A DNA stretch of 64,000 nt from Posidonia oceanica (taxonomy: Eukaryota; Streptophyta; Magnoliopsida; Alismatales; Posidoniaceae): contig JAZBRS010000049.1 in the NCBI GenBank assembly GCA_037176725.1, forward strand, positions 14,774,001-14,838,000, given 5' to 3'. Numbering within the stretch: position 1 is the first letter of the stretch; each line of letters starts with the position of its first letter. Below, piece after piece: positions 32,789 through 43,584 of this stretch. The notes beneath the pieces were generated by a model. It saw only the letters and a list, made by a program, of their open reading frames with translations. It was not told the origin of the DNA and ran no database searches. A program made the translations under genes and the position numbers.

Positions 32789-34771
32789 TGTAGATGTGGA
32801 TTTGAGGGTGTAGATGAAGATGACAGCGCTTCCACGACGTCGTCAACTTGTTGTGATCGCCACTCGTCGATTTACAATGCTGGCTGACAAGACCCCTGGG
32901 GGAGATGAGGATGATGAGAGTTGTCGGCTCACTGGATCAACGGCAGGATGTCGTCCAGCGGTGTCCTCGTGCTGCGTGAGATATTCCTTTCCTTCAAAAC
33001 AAGTAAATGAATCTAGATAAGTTTGGGTGTAGTAAACAGATCAGAAAAATAAGAAATAAAATAAACAAACGAATCTAATACTAACCGGGGGTGGTTTTCT
33101 GCATGCATATGCTATGGGTCCGAATTAAGAAATGCAAATGAAATAAAATAGATTGGAAGAAGATAATCCATTCACTCTCGTGCTCTATGGCGTGGAGTGA
33201 GAAAGTGGAGGCACAGTCGGAGTTCCGGTTAGACTCAGGATCTCTGGGATCTAGGCTTGGTAATGTTCTCTGGGATCAAATATTTCTCAATGGATTTTGG
33301 ACAGAATAATGACTAAGGATCTCTCAGAATCTCTCTCTTAAATCTTAATCTAGAACTTTTTCTCTAGCTCTCATTTATTGCTCCTCACTCTAGAAAATGC
33401 CTCCTAACTCTTAGAAGATCACTCTCACTTTTTGATTTGCCTTCCCTTGAGCACTGGCTCTCGAGGTCTATTTATAGATGTGTGGGGGCATGAGTGGATC
33501 AGATCTAGGAAGTTTCTAGAAAAATTAGATATTTATAGCAAGTCACCTATGTGGCCGGCGACAAACACAAATATTTCAGATTAATGACGTGGAAATGATG
33601 TGGAGGCACGCTAACCGAGTCAAAGAAGGGTCCATGTTAGCAAGTCGCCGCTGCCACAGGCGTGTGGGACTTAGATATTCTTGTTTGACCGAGTCAAAGA
33701 AGGTCCAGTCAGCAAGCCGTCGTTGGCACAGGCGCCTAGCTGGTGTGCGGACGAGATGAAAGTTCAGATTTAAAGGGCTCAGATGAGTCCACGTCATTAA
33801 GTCGCCGCTACATGTGGTGTCTAGACACAAAAATCTTTATTTTTCAAAAATAAAATCCTAACTGATTAGTTACAAGTCTAGGAGTCTTATCCTTTGACCT
33901 GGTCTAAGTTTGTAACTGCTGTAACAACTTGGATTTATATCTTAATTTAGAATTCAATTTTTGAATTAAAGATATATAATATATATATTAAAACGAGATA
34001 ATTAATTTAAAGATATTATTAAGCCAAATAAAAATCATCAATCTTTTTTTCTAAGACTTTTCCTAATTAGTTAACATGATATGAAATATCATATATCTAC
34101 GTGTGTAGAAAAATTGTAGAAATATAAATAATTATGGGATAAATGTTATGATAGTTTGTAATAATCCCATATATCATATTAATGTCCAGGATGAAAAAAA
34201 TATGATGAGAGAAAGTGACAGAATGCTCATCGCCTGTTGAGGTGGCAACTATCTGTGTCGCCCCCCAAAGAGGCAACGAGCAGGTCTTTTTGCGTTTTTA
34301 ACCCTATCTTTTATACTAATCCAGAGAAACATGTTAAAAGCCCGGAAAAACTTCAAAAATTCCATGAAATCATAAAAACATCTTTAACATTAAAAAACTT
34401 AAATCTGCCACTGATTTGAGCGAAATAATAGCATAAACTCTGCCACAGCTAATGAACTCTCGCTACATAAGATTAAAGGGACTCAAGCTTGCCACTAGTT
34501 TGAGTAGAATAAGAATGTTAGCTCTGCCACAGCTAACAGACTTAGACTGAGAAAAAAAGTGTTGAAGGTACTCAAACTTGCCACTGGTTTGAGTGTGTTA
34601 GCTCTACCATAGCTAACGGACTTGAATCAAGTACGATTAAGCATTGTTTTTTAGCAAATCATGAAAATTCTGGAAAATGTGTTATTAGGCCTTAGTTATG
34701 TGATTTAGGGCGTCTCAGAGGTTCCTATCCTTAATGAACTCTCGGAAACGCGAAAATGGGATATCTACAAC
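32789..34771 (-). repeat. Tat-1 5' LTR
   Basis: 1,983 bp on the minus strand, TGTAGATATCCC...CCACATCTACA, near-identical to 12181-14141. A TATAAATA box is at 33469-33476 (minus). The GTCGCC-type words at 33540-33800 and 34230-34280 match those of the 3' LTR. The right flank ACTTC completes the target duplication. Confidence 0.95.
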
Positions 34772-36599
34772 TTCGACCCCCGAATCTCAGTTCAGGTGAA
34801 GTGTGGGACACGCCAGGAACGCCGTCTCATCCCAGGTCTAGGCCACACAACTCCCAGGTTTCAGCCCCCAACAAAACCTTTCGAAAACACATTCATCTTT
34901 TCTCAAAAATCATCTTTGAAAAAGTTTATCATGCCACAAGATAACCATAGGCTAAAGCATAATTAAACACTAATTAATCAATAAATAAAACTCAGTAAAA
35001 ACAGGCCTGGAGAAAACCCAGGCACTAGTTCGGTAGACCGGAATCTTCCGGTCGACTGGACCAGTGGCCTGGTTCAGTCCCAAACCTAGGTTCAGCAGAC
35101 TGGAATCTTCTGGTCGACCAGACTATAGGGCTTGGTTCCAATCCAGGCTCTGGTCTGGCAGACCGAAAGTTTTCAGTCTGTCGAACTATCCCCTGCCATG
35201 GCATGTCGAAAGATTTCGGCACGTCGAATCAGGGCATAGTCAGGCAAAACCTGTATTTTCCCAAAAATCCCAATTTTCCTACATTCAATCAAAAATCACA
35301 TACAATATACCAAAATGTTCGAAATGGAACAAGGAATCCATCCACACCAAAATCGTGGCATTCCAAGGCATAACACTCACGAAATCACTCGAAAACCACA
35401 TGACATGCATTTATTAATCGAAACCGAATAATTTCAATTAAAACTCACATAATCAACCAAAAATCGCCAAGCCACTGCAAGGAACACAAATATAACATTT
35501 TTAAGTCTTTTTAGAAGCAAAGTGTGAGATGTGCATCTTAAGACAGGGACGGCCTCTGTCTTCTCCGGCGCTCAACCACCTCAACCTCCGGTGACTCACC
35601 ACGGCTCCAAACGCCTTAAGACCTTCCTCGGAGCTCGTTCGACCACCGCACGACAACCGGAGATCACACGACTCGTGCTTGCTGCACCCCGCCTCACGGC
35701 CACACAACAAGCCAAGAATTAGGTGACGAGGATGAAGAATGAACCCAAGTCCCACAATACGCTCGACTCACCTACACCGGCGCTCGAGCACAAGGGAGAA
35801 GCTCGTCGACGACCACCTCGGACCACCCACGCTCGTTGGACTGAGATGACCTCCAGGTGCACCGCCAAGCCGCACTAACCACCAATAGGGAAGAAGAGGG
35901 AGGAAGAGAAGGGGAAGAAGGGGAGGTGGAGAAGGGAGGGAGGAGATGGAGGAGGAAGGAAGGAGGTGGAGATGGGGAGAGCCACCGCTTGTCTAGAGGC
36001 TAGGGCACAGGCAAGAGAGGGGGAGAGTGGGGGAGAAATGAGGGGGATGGAGGAGAAGGAGAAGTGGAGGGGACGAGTGGGGGGAGTGGGGAGTGAGTGA
36101 GTTGAAGGAGAGAGAGAGAGAGAGAGAAAGAGATGGGAGAGTGAATGTGAGTGGAGGGAGGGAGAGGGAATTGAAGGAGGAAGAGTGTGTGTGCAGGGAG
36201 AAAGACACATCGCCATGTAGGTTTATAAAATTGAAGCACAGCACTGTAGAAGCACGGACGTCGGGCTTTCGTGTGAAAGCAGGATCTGGCTTCCTCACCA
36301 ACCAGCATAGACGTCGCGAATCCAACTGCAGCAACGCACCAAAACCAACAGTGCTAGGTGGTTCCACGTATAGTGATATGCTGGGTAAATTGCATAACAC
36401 ACCCCCAAGAATTAGGAAAACAAGAGATGGAGAAGATAGGGACCAAAGAGCAAGGAAAGATAAAGCCAAGGACCAAACTACAACTTTGTCCTGCCAACAA
36501 GCCACAGAGGCAAGCCATGCATGACAATAACACCTGTCTATAGTTAAGAATTCATTAAATATGTACAATTACAAGGGAAATGAATTCCCAAGTGTTACA
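34772..36599 (-). repeat. Chromovirus 3' LTR (minus), proximal part
   Basis: It begins on the minus strand with TGTAACACTTGGGAATTCAT at 36599, very like the LTR start at 1106, directly after the chromodomain tail. It continues at 12180-11309, giving about 2.7 kb once the Tat-1 insertion is removed. A purine-rich section (35880-36200, including a GA run near 36104-36133) resembles the pyrimidine-rich section at 1490-1620 on the opposite strand. Inverted-repeat words with GACCGGAA/TTCCGGTC arms (35036-35053 and variants to 35240) lie far from the LTR start. Confidence 0.88.
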
Positions 36600-37076
36600 C
36601 TATATATACCTAAAAAGGATTTCGCCTTCAAAATCAATGGTAGGCGAAAAGGTGCGGTTACTGAGCAATGATAGCATCCTCGTGCTCCTAAGTGGCCTTC
36701 TCAGCTCCATGATGCCGCCATCGCATGAGAACCAGTGGAATCACTTGTTCCGCAACACTTTTGCCCTCTAATCAATAATCTGGACAATATCCTCAACATA
36801 AGAGATATCTTCCTGGAGCACTTCTGGTTGAACAGGGATCACCTGTAACACATTAGCCAGACACTTCCTCAGTATGGAGACATGGAATACATCATGTACT
36901 GCTGATAGCTCTGGTGGTAGGGCCAATCTATAGACAATCTCGTCAACCCTCTGTGTAATCTGGTACGGGCCAATATAATAGGGACTCAACTTCCCATGCC
37001 TGTCAAATCTCATCACGCCTTTGGTTGGTGAAACCTTCAGGAACACATGGTCCCCCACCACAAATGGCAGAAAGAG
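36600..37076 (-). pseudogene. Chromovirus integrase C-terminal domain and chromodomain, truncated
   Basis: The minus strand reads PFVVGDHVFLKVSPTKGVMR, RHGKLSPYYIGPYQIT, LPPELSAVHDVFHVSILRK and DISYVEDIVQIID. This is the integrase tail of a chromovirus. A degraded chromodomain (including HHGAEKAT...EHEDAI-like residues at about 36720-36660) follows. It is closely related to the protein at 1-1070. The upstream part of the element is missing: at about 37077 the sequence switches to a Tat-2 LTR. Confidence 0.92.
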
Positions 37077-38931
37077 GAGAGGAGGGGAGACCAGATGGTG
37101 GCTTCTAGCCATGCTCAGAGGCCAAACGGCCTCGCACGGTTAGCGGAGCCACCATCGGAAGGGCAGAACGCCGGAGCCCGGTGGCTGCAGTGATCCAGAG
37201 GGGCTAGGGTCCAGGAGAAGGGCCAGGAAGCCAGAGGAGATGATCCTAAAGGTGAGGGAGGTCTCACCTAGATGCAGCGATGAGTGGCACGCTCCCCTAA
37301 CATCGGTGGGTCGCGACAGGCGTCGCTTCGGTTGACGGCGGTGTTGCAGGCCACGGAGGGGCGCAGGCGGAGCTTGGACGAGGTGCTTGAGGTCCAGAGA
37401 TCGTTCAGGAGTGATCTGGAGGGGCGACGGTTGTTTGTCGCGGTAGATGGCCGTTTCTGCCGGCAAGCTGTCGCTGAAGAAGAAGAAGAAACCGGCGAGG
37501 GAAAAAGGGAACAGACAGATAGAATGCATGCATTTAAAGGCCTAGGAAGCAAGAGAGGACTGCTACGATATCCAGGGAAGTGTTTCTTACCTGAAACCGT
37601 GTCTGGAGGAGGCTGCTGACGTCGAGTGCTTGCGGCCGGCGTTGCTCCAAGTGGCGGTGCTGCTGGACGCGGCGGAGGAGGCTCTATGGCGCCGGGACGC
37701 GCTCGTGGATCGTCGGTGGACGTCTGGATGAAGCGTAGAGGGATAGATGTTGGCTTTGGTGAAGTGAGTTGCAGAGGTGGCCGGAGGTGGTTCCAGTTGG
37801 GTTCACCGGCTGGGTTTGGGTTGTGTGGGCAATGTGGAGGCCGGGGAAGGTTGTTGGGACTGTGGTGAGGCCGTGGAGTTGTTGGTGGACGCTCTAGATG
37901 GTGAAAGTGAGGACTACAGTAGATGGGCTGTGTGGATGGGTTGTTTTGCTAGTAGAATGCCGGAGAGGGAGGAATTGGCCAGTGAAAGTGGGTTACGGGC
38001 TATGGAGGTGCTTAGGAGGGTGGAGCTACTAGTGGGAGAGGCAACCGGAGCAAATGGGTGGAGAGACACTACTTTATATGGTGGGAGGAGGCATGCAAGC
38101 CACTGGATGGTATCTGGGACTGTGAATGGCCAGCCAAGATCGAGGCTGAGGTGGCAGGAGGTGGTGGGTTGTTAGTCGTGGGTGGTGGTGGCAGGCAGTG
38201 GTGGGAAAATGGCAGTGAGGAGTGCTGCTGAAGTGCACAAATGGTGTGAGCTCGGTTGGATTGCAGTGAGATAGTGCTGAAGGTGTGAGGAATGGTGGGT
38301 TGCTGTGTTGGTGCTGAATTGGGTTGCTGCAAGGTGGTGAATTGGGTGCACAAATGGTGGGTGCATGGGGTGCAGAGGTTGGTGCTGTGTTGTGCAGTGA
38401 GGTGGTTTGCAGTGGTGAGGAAGGAGGGAAGGAAGAGGCTTGGCAGTGTAGTTGGTTTGCTGTGGGTGAAGTGGTGTGAGGGGTCGTGGGCCTTGTGAGG
38501 TTGGTGATGGCAGTGTCGAGCAGTAAGGTGGTGCTGTGCCAAATGGTGTGGGTGTTAGCTACTGTGAATTTGCAGTGGTCGTAAAGAAGGGAAGGAAGAG
38601 GCTTTGGGTTGAAAAAGGGTAATGGGCTTGTGGGCTTAGAGGAGTTGTGGGCTGAATAAAAGGGTTTGAGTGTGGGTGAAGAATAAGAGGGTTTGGTGTT
38701 GGGCCTTGGTGTAGTGGGTTGAAATGGGCTTAGTTTCTAGGGTTTTGGTTGTAGGTTTAGATGTGGGAAAGAGAGGTTAATGGGCTTTCATGGGCTGAAT
38801 TGGGCCTAGGGTTTGGTTGGAAAATGGGTGTGGGTTTAAGGAGAGGAAAATGGGTTGTCAAGGGCTGAAATGGGCCTGTTCCTCTGGAGAGAAAACCATC
38901 AACACAAGGGATAAAAAATAGGGTGTCTACA
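37077..38931 (-). repeat. Truncated Tat-2 LTR
   Basis: The right edge (minus-strand start) reads TGTAGACACCCTATTTTTTA, the Tat-2 LTR start. GC-rich sequence at 37080-37900 resembles 28260-28600 and 54270-54900 of other Tat-2 LTRs. The 3' part, including the conserved hairpin block and the GGCGACTCCG end, is absent. The edge near 37077 is therefore a deletion or recombination junction with the chromovirus integrase. Several short open frames on both strands are not genes. Confidence 0.78.
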
Positions 38932-39199
38932 GTTATGTTGTCCAACAATTATAACAAACTATAAGATATATAGGCCAATATTAAACGAAACCTTCTTCAA
39001 TGGACTTTGATAAGTAAATCGAAAAGTCTTCTACAAAAGCACCCTATTTTCAGCTTACTCAAGTGACTTGAAAGTGCTTCCTAGGTAGCAAAGTTTTTCC
39101 AAGAATGTTAATATCAGATAATCTAGTAAACTATAGAAACCCAGTAAAGTCAACAAAAATCTACAAAAAAAATGAGACAATACAAATAGCAAACATAAA
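38932..39199. other. No gene recognised
   Basis: AT-rich sequence between the Tat-2 LTR fragment and the PPR relic; possibly decayed downstream sequence of the latter. Confidence 0.4.
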
Positions 39200-39555
39200 G
39201 CAACCTTAGTGACACAAAAAGAACCATTATATTGCAATATGATTTTCGTCTTATTTCTCATCCGGCACCACATCGCTTCGCCTTTGCATCTCTCTAAACA
39301 ATTCCAATGCTTCTATCTCTACCAAATTACTATCGAAACAATATTCATCGGCACCACCACACTGAGAATATGTAGTGAGTACCTAATTCCAAGTGGCCAA
39401 GTCCGGTTGTCGCATTTCATCGAACAGGTGGTGGCAGGACCGGATCCTCTCCAACTACTTCCCATACAACCCAAGCAACGTTGCCATGAAAAACCCATTT
39501 GCCTCATCGCCAAGGAGTTTCACAGCATGGGTATGGACGCACCGGCCATAAAACC

Positions 39556-39591
<36 letters not shown>

Positions 39592-39840
39592 CCAAAAACC
39601 ATGAGAGAGACAAAAACCCATTTGCCTCACCGTTGAGGAGTTTCACGACATGGGTATGGACACATCGGCCGTAAAACTATGAGAGAGAGACAGAGACAGA
39701 GATACCAAAAACCACGAGAGAGAGAGACAGAGATACCAAATATCATGATAGAGAGAGAGAGAGATATATATATACCATCCACAGTTGAATTCATGGAGAT
39801 CTGATGGAGAGATGCAAAAATGATCTAGCGACAGTGGTAG
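39200..39840 (-). pseudogene. PPR-protein gene fragment, decayed
   Basis: Pentatricopeptide-repeat proteins bind organelle RNA through 35-residue helical repeats. On the minus strand a frame reads GRCVHTHAVKLLGDEANGFF, MATLLGLYGK, a stop, then CHHLFDEMRQPDLATWN, a stop, VLTTYSQ and ALELFREMQRRSDVVPDE. The order LLGLYGK / LFDEM..PDLATWN / Y / ALELFREMQ....PDE is that of two consecutive PPR motifs from a plant-specific PLS-type protein. An expanded CT/GA repeat and a tandem duplication have split the upstream repeat. Only about one hundred codons survive; no DYW or E domain is seen. Confidence 0.82.
39489..39735. repeat. Tandem duplication with (GA)n tracts in the PPR fragment
   Basis: A segment of about 120 bp (AAAACCCATTTGCCTC ... 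GGCCATAAAACCATGAGAG) starting near 39489 is repeated from about 39611. It includes the GA run at 39559-39589 and shorter, CAGA-interrupted GA runs at 39680-39765. Both copies encode the same PPR segment on the minus strand. Confidence 0.9.
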
Positions 39841-41553
39841 CAAAAATATGTCCTTATTTGTAATAAAATGTCTACAAATGGCACTTTGTCAGTACATGAA
39901 TACTTGTTGCATAGATTATTCATTGAGATTTATAGATAACTTGTTAAAGCAACTACTGAGATAAAATCTTATCTTTTCTCATGTAAATATTTATAGATTG
40001 ATGCATCGTCAAAGCTTCCCCTTCCGACTGATAGAGAATGGAATTACCTTGTTCCAACCCATTCATTAAGTGAGCTAGCCTTGATGGGAGTACAACTTTA
40101 ATGGTGTAAGGCTTTGATGACCAAGTTTAGTTGTAAGCTCTAAGTGTTGGGAAAAAAACTAACATATTTTGTTACTTAATGGGTGCAACCAAACCTCTAA
40201 AAGTCAAGAAAGGAATCGCTACTTCTTTATGTTTAGTACTAGCTAGTGTGCCGATGGTTCTTGTATTGCTCGCCTTACCGTTATGAGAAAAAATAAAGAG
40301 AAAGACCTGTTAATGGCTAAAAAAGAATACTTCGCTAATGCTCGCCTCCTTACCGGTCACCTCATCACCTTGCTGTTGTTTAGGCTGTATGGTTTAGACA
40401 TTAGCCTTTAGGCATTTTCAACATTACATGTGTTGACCAATTCCTCCTCATCTGATGTAGCAAACTTCGATACAAAACTAGCATTTGGGAGTTTTCTTGA
40501 CGAATCTCAGAGAATATGAAAATGTAATCTCTTATAATATAATAAAGGACATTAGTACAATCATGAAAGACACACATCGAAATCCTTAGAGGTTTCCCAT
40601 GAAGGAGTTGTTTCACTCATTGACTGCAACAACTCATTCTGCATAAACACAAGATTTTTCGATGCATGCAATAGGCTTGCTTGACTCTTGGAAAGTAGCT
40701 TCCAAACTCTCCTCCGACTTCCTAAGAGAGGGTGGTCTACGATTAGCTAACACGTTAACAATAAGCGAAAGGAGTGAGGGTTTAATCGAGAGTAGCATCT
40801 ATTTCTTCTACTTCGATGAGATAGGCTTTTCCCTCTTTATAAAGGTTATTTTCTTTTTTGGGCCCAATGGTGTGTCATACTTTATATATTTGGTTGCGCC
40901 TTTCTTTCATTGCGTCTTCTTCTTCGGGAATTGCTAGCCATAGGGCTCAGCACCTACCTGGCACTCTGAGTCTCCTTTTCAGGTATGTTCCTCTTGTCTA
41001 TCGCGACTGCTAATAGGCTTATTTGTCTTCACTAAAGCAACACTAAAACAAAGCACTATTTCACATCATGCCGTTGGTAATGATTCTACTACGGTGCCGT
41101 AAATTTGCAAGCTGATCCTAAGTAATCATTGTTTTTCATTGGATTCCGAAGGAAGGACTTCGTTAGGATTATAGAATTGTTGTGACTCTTCCTGAATAGA
41201 CTTAATTCTCCCATTGAGATTATGAATTTTGTAGGCAATTTTTAAAAGGAATGAAGCACATATGTCAAATAGAATCATTTGTTGGAAAATTTTCAAAAGA
41301 AATTGAAGTGAAGTTGGAATTCTAGCCTCTAAAGGTAAAGTGAAGTTTTTTTATATTTACAATGTGGTTTGCTGTTTGTTTATTTGGTGTCTAACCTTCA
41401 CTTTATATGGCTCAGGTTATGTGAAATCTGACTTGAAGTACCTTGGAGAAGACATCGGAGAAATGTTCTCTTTTCTTAGTTCTTAGAATTTATGTGACAT
41501 TGGTAAAGTGCTTATATATGTATTGACTTTTAAATGACTTCTGTTGCAGTGTT
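39841..41553. other. No gene recognised
   Basis: Mixed AT-rich sequence. Open stretches on the minus strand at 40401-40616 and plus at 40662-40937 show no family motif that I know. No terminal repeats or target duplications were found. Confidence 0.4.
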
Positions 41554-41811
41554 GTGAAAGACTTGAAATATAAAACAATAACAAAGTCAGATAAACAGGA
41601 AGAATTGCCATGTAGATGTCAAAAGTTTACCAAGACGAGGCAATTTGGTGATAATGCACATTCAAATATGGGGGCTATTTTAAGAGATGATTGGAAACAA
41701 ATTTTGAATTCTAACTTAGTGAAGGAGATGGAAAGTTACAACAGAATAAGAACAGGAATTGATCAAATCCAAGTTGCCAATCGTATGATGGCACCTCTAT
41801 TGGCAGTCTGA
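41554..41811 (+). other. Unassigned exon-like open frame
   Basis: An 85-codon frame with balanced composition (RCQKFTKTRQFGDNA..., LRDDWKQILNS) follows a polypyrimidine/CAG acceptor-like site at about 41550 and ends beside a second CAG site. It may be an exon of a decayed host gene. I do not recognise the product. Confidence 0.3.
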
Positions 41812-42084
41812 TCTGCTTTATGCAGAATTGCATCATGAAGATATTCAAGAAAAGATCTATGTATGCAACTTTACTTTTAATTATTTTGTTGTTATTCTCT
41901 TTTTTTCAAAATTTAACTTGATAGTTTTTTTTTTTTTGCAGAAGTCTGATCCGCTTCATGCAGAATTGCATCATGCATTATGAAGATATTCAAGGAAAGA
42001 TCTATGTGTCTAACTTTACTTTTAATTATTTTGTTGTTTTTCTTCTTGTTTTTTGAAAATTTAACTTGATAGTTTTTTTTGCAG
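41805..42084. repeat. Tandem duplication of about 140 bp
   Basis: Copy 1 (41805-41941) and copy 2 (41942-42084) share TCTGATC(T/C)GCTT(T/C)ATGCAG, GAAGATATTCAAG(A/G)AAAG and a poly-T plus GCAG ending. Each copy ends with a splice-acceptor-like tract. An ATGCATT insertion distinguishes copy 2. Confidence 0.93.
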
Positions 42085-42285
42085 ACAGATTTTTGAGCTA
42101 CATTCACATTATATTATCCCTGACTTTTTTCGTGCAATTGCAAAAATTTATGAATTATAGTAAGTGATAATAGAAGGAAATTATAAAGTAATGTTAACTT
42201 TAGTCGTATAACTTATGCTAAAAGTCTGTGCTAATACGTAATTTAGAAGTTTAGAGTTATATAGATTGTTCAAAAAATAATAGGT

Positions 42286-42513
42286 AATTATACTTTTGAA
42301 ATAAAAAATCATACTTTGCTAATGTTATATGAGACTTAATGTGCCTAAAATTCGTAGCCATGTGTTGTTAGTATCCAATTATTTGACAAGTACTGGTTTA
42401 ATTATACTTTTGAAATAAAAAATCATACTTTGCTAATATTATATGAGACTTAATGTGCCTAAAATTTGTAGCCATATGTTGTTAGTATCCAAGTATTTGA
42501 CAAGTACTGGTTT
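42286..42513. repeat. Tandem duplication of 114 bp
   Basis: AATTATACTTTTGAAATAAA...CAAGTACTGGTTT occurs at 42286-42399 and again at 42400-42513 with only a handful of differences. Confidence 0.95.
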
Positions 42514-43100
42514 ATCAAGTACCAGTGCCAAACCACATACAACGCCAGAACATTGTGTTAAAAGACATACAAGAGGACCAATGAAGTTAGACAAGTCGGC
42601 AATCAACGAGAGATCAAGAGTGATGGATGATGCTCATCAAAAGTAGGCAGAAGACATCCATTGGGATAATAAAGACAAAAAACACGATGAACCAAATAAT
42701 ATAAGATTAGCGCATTCGACTCTTTCGAGTTCCTTGCATCATACATGATGCCGTTTTCAATTTCGTCGTCTCTATCTAGCATTGATTCATACAAAATTCA
42801 AAATGTCCTCGTAAGTTTCTTTGTTTATTCTGTACCTACATGGACAAGTTTATTTCTTTTTCTTTATAGAAAATATGGCACAAAACCCATAATATTAGGG
42901 CAATATTCAAGGGTTTAACAAGAATGCAAGTAAAAAAAGAAGAAATGCATAAAAAAGGAGAAAGGAAAACAAATTAAGTTGAAACTCAAGCTAAACAATA
43001 AAATACAGTTATAGAGTAAACAAGAAAATACAATTTATCAAAAATGATAAATATTACACGAATACTATCAAATTAGAAACAAAAAGAACAAGTATACCAC
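42514..43100. other. No gene recognised
   Basis: AT-rich sequence leading into a Tat-2 internal region. No coding motif or repeat end was recognised. Confidence 0.4.
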
Positions 43101-43584
43101 ACATCCCTCTTTTTTAATATACAAGCTTTCTCTTGCGCGACTCCGCTTGGAGTCCTGCCTGCTTGCTTCCTTTGGCAAGGACAAGTATTTTTCTTCCTCG
43201 TGGCTTCGCGAGGTCCTGCTTGTTTTGTTTTCCTTGTCTCGGGTGGACAAGGACCACTGTTTCGTCAGGTTGATAGCCCTAACTGCGCGGATGACATCCG
43301 TTATCTTGCCTGGCACCCTCTTTTGTGCAAGTTTGGTTTAGCCGCCAACTTGTCGCATTGCATCCTTTTCAGCATTTCTATGCATATCATAGCATCAACA
43401 TTGCATCATACATTTGCATCTACATCTACACTCGCATTGCGGCAATGAGTCATGACTTTCGGTGTATCCGCCGAATAAGTGACTCACGCCAACAACGTCT
43501 GTGCTCTGGCCGGTTTGGCGAGGTGTCTTTGTCAACCTTGAGCAGCGGCCTCTGTCCCCTTCACCTCGTTCAGGGAGGGGCATT
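43101..43584 (+). other. 3' end of a Tat-2 internal region
   Basis: Non-coding sequence ends in the purine-rich AGGGAGGGGCATT, a good polypurine tract, directly before the LTR start. The left boundary is a guess from the change in base composition. No reverse transcriptase or integrase was found upstream, so the element is truncated. Confidence 0.6.

Larger units (their letters stand above)
12181..34771 (-). mobile_element. Tat-1: Ty3/gypsy Tat/Ogre-like retrotransposon, gag-protease only, nested hosts inside
   Basis: The two LTRs (32789-34771 as 5', 12181-14141 as 3') are nearly identical along their length. The element is flanked by ACTTC at 12176-12180 and 34772-34776, a perfect 5 bp target duplication. 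Order on the minus strand is: 5' LTR, primer-binding site, 1.4 kb leader, gag, protease, a linker, about 2.4 kb without a recognisable coding region, 3' LTR. No reverse transcriptase, RNase H or integrase motif is seen. Removing the nested copia element (14759-23914) and the solo LTR (26571-29068) with their duplications leaves about 10.9 kb. It is therefore a deletion derivative or a non-autonomous element that would depend on a partner's enzymes. Confidence 0.93.
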
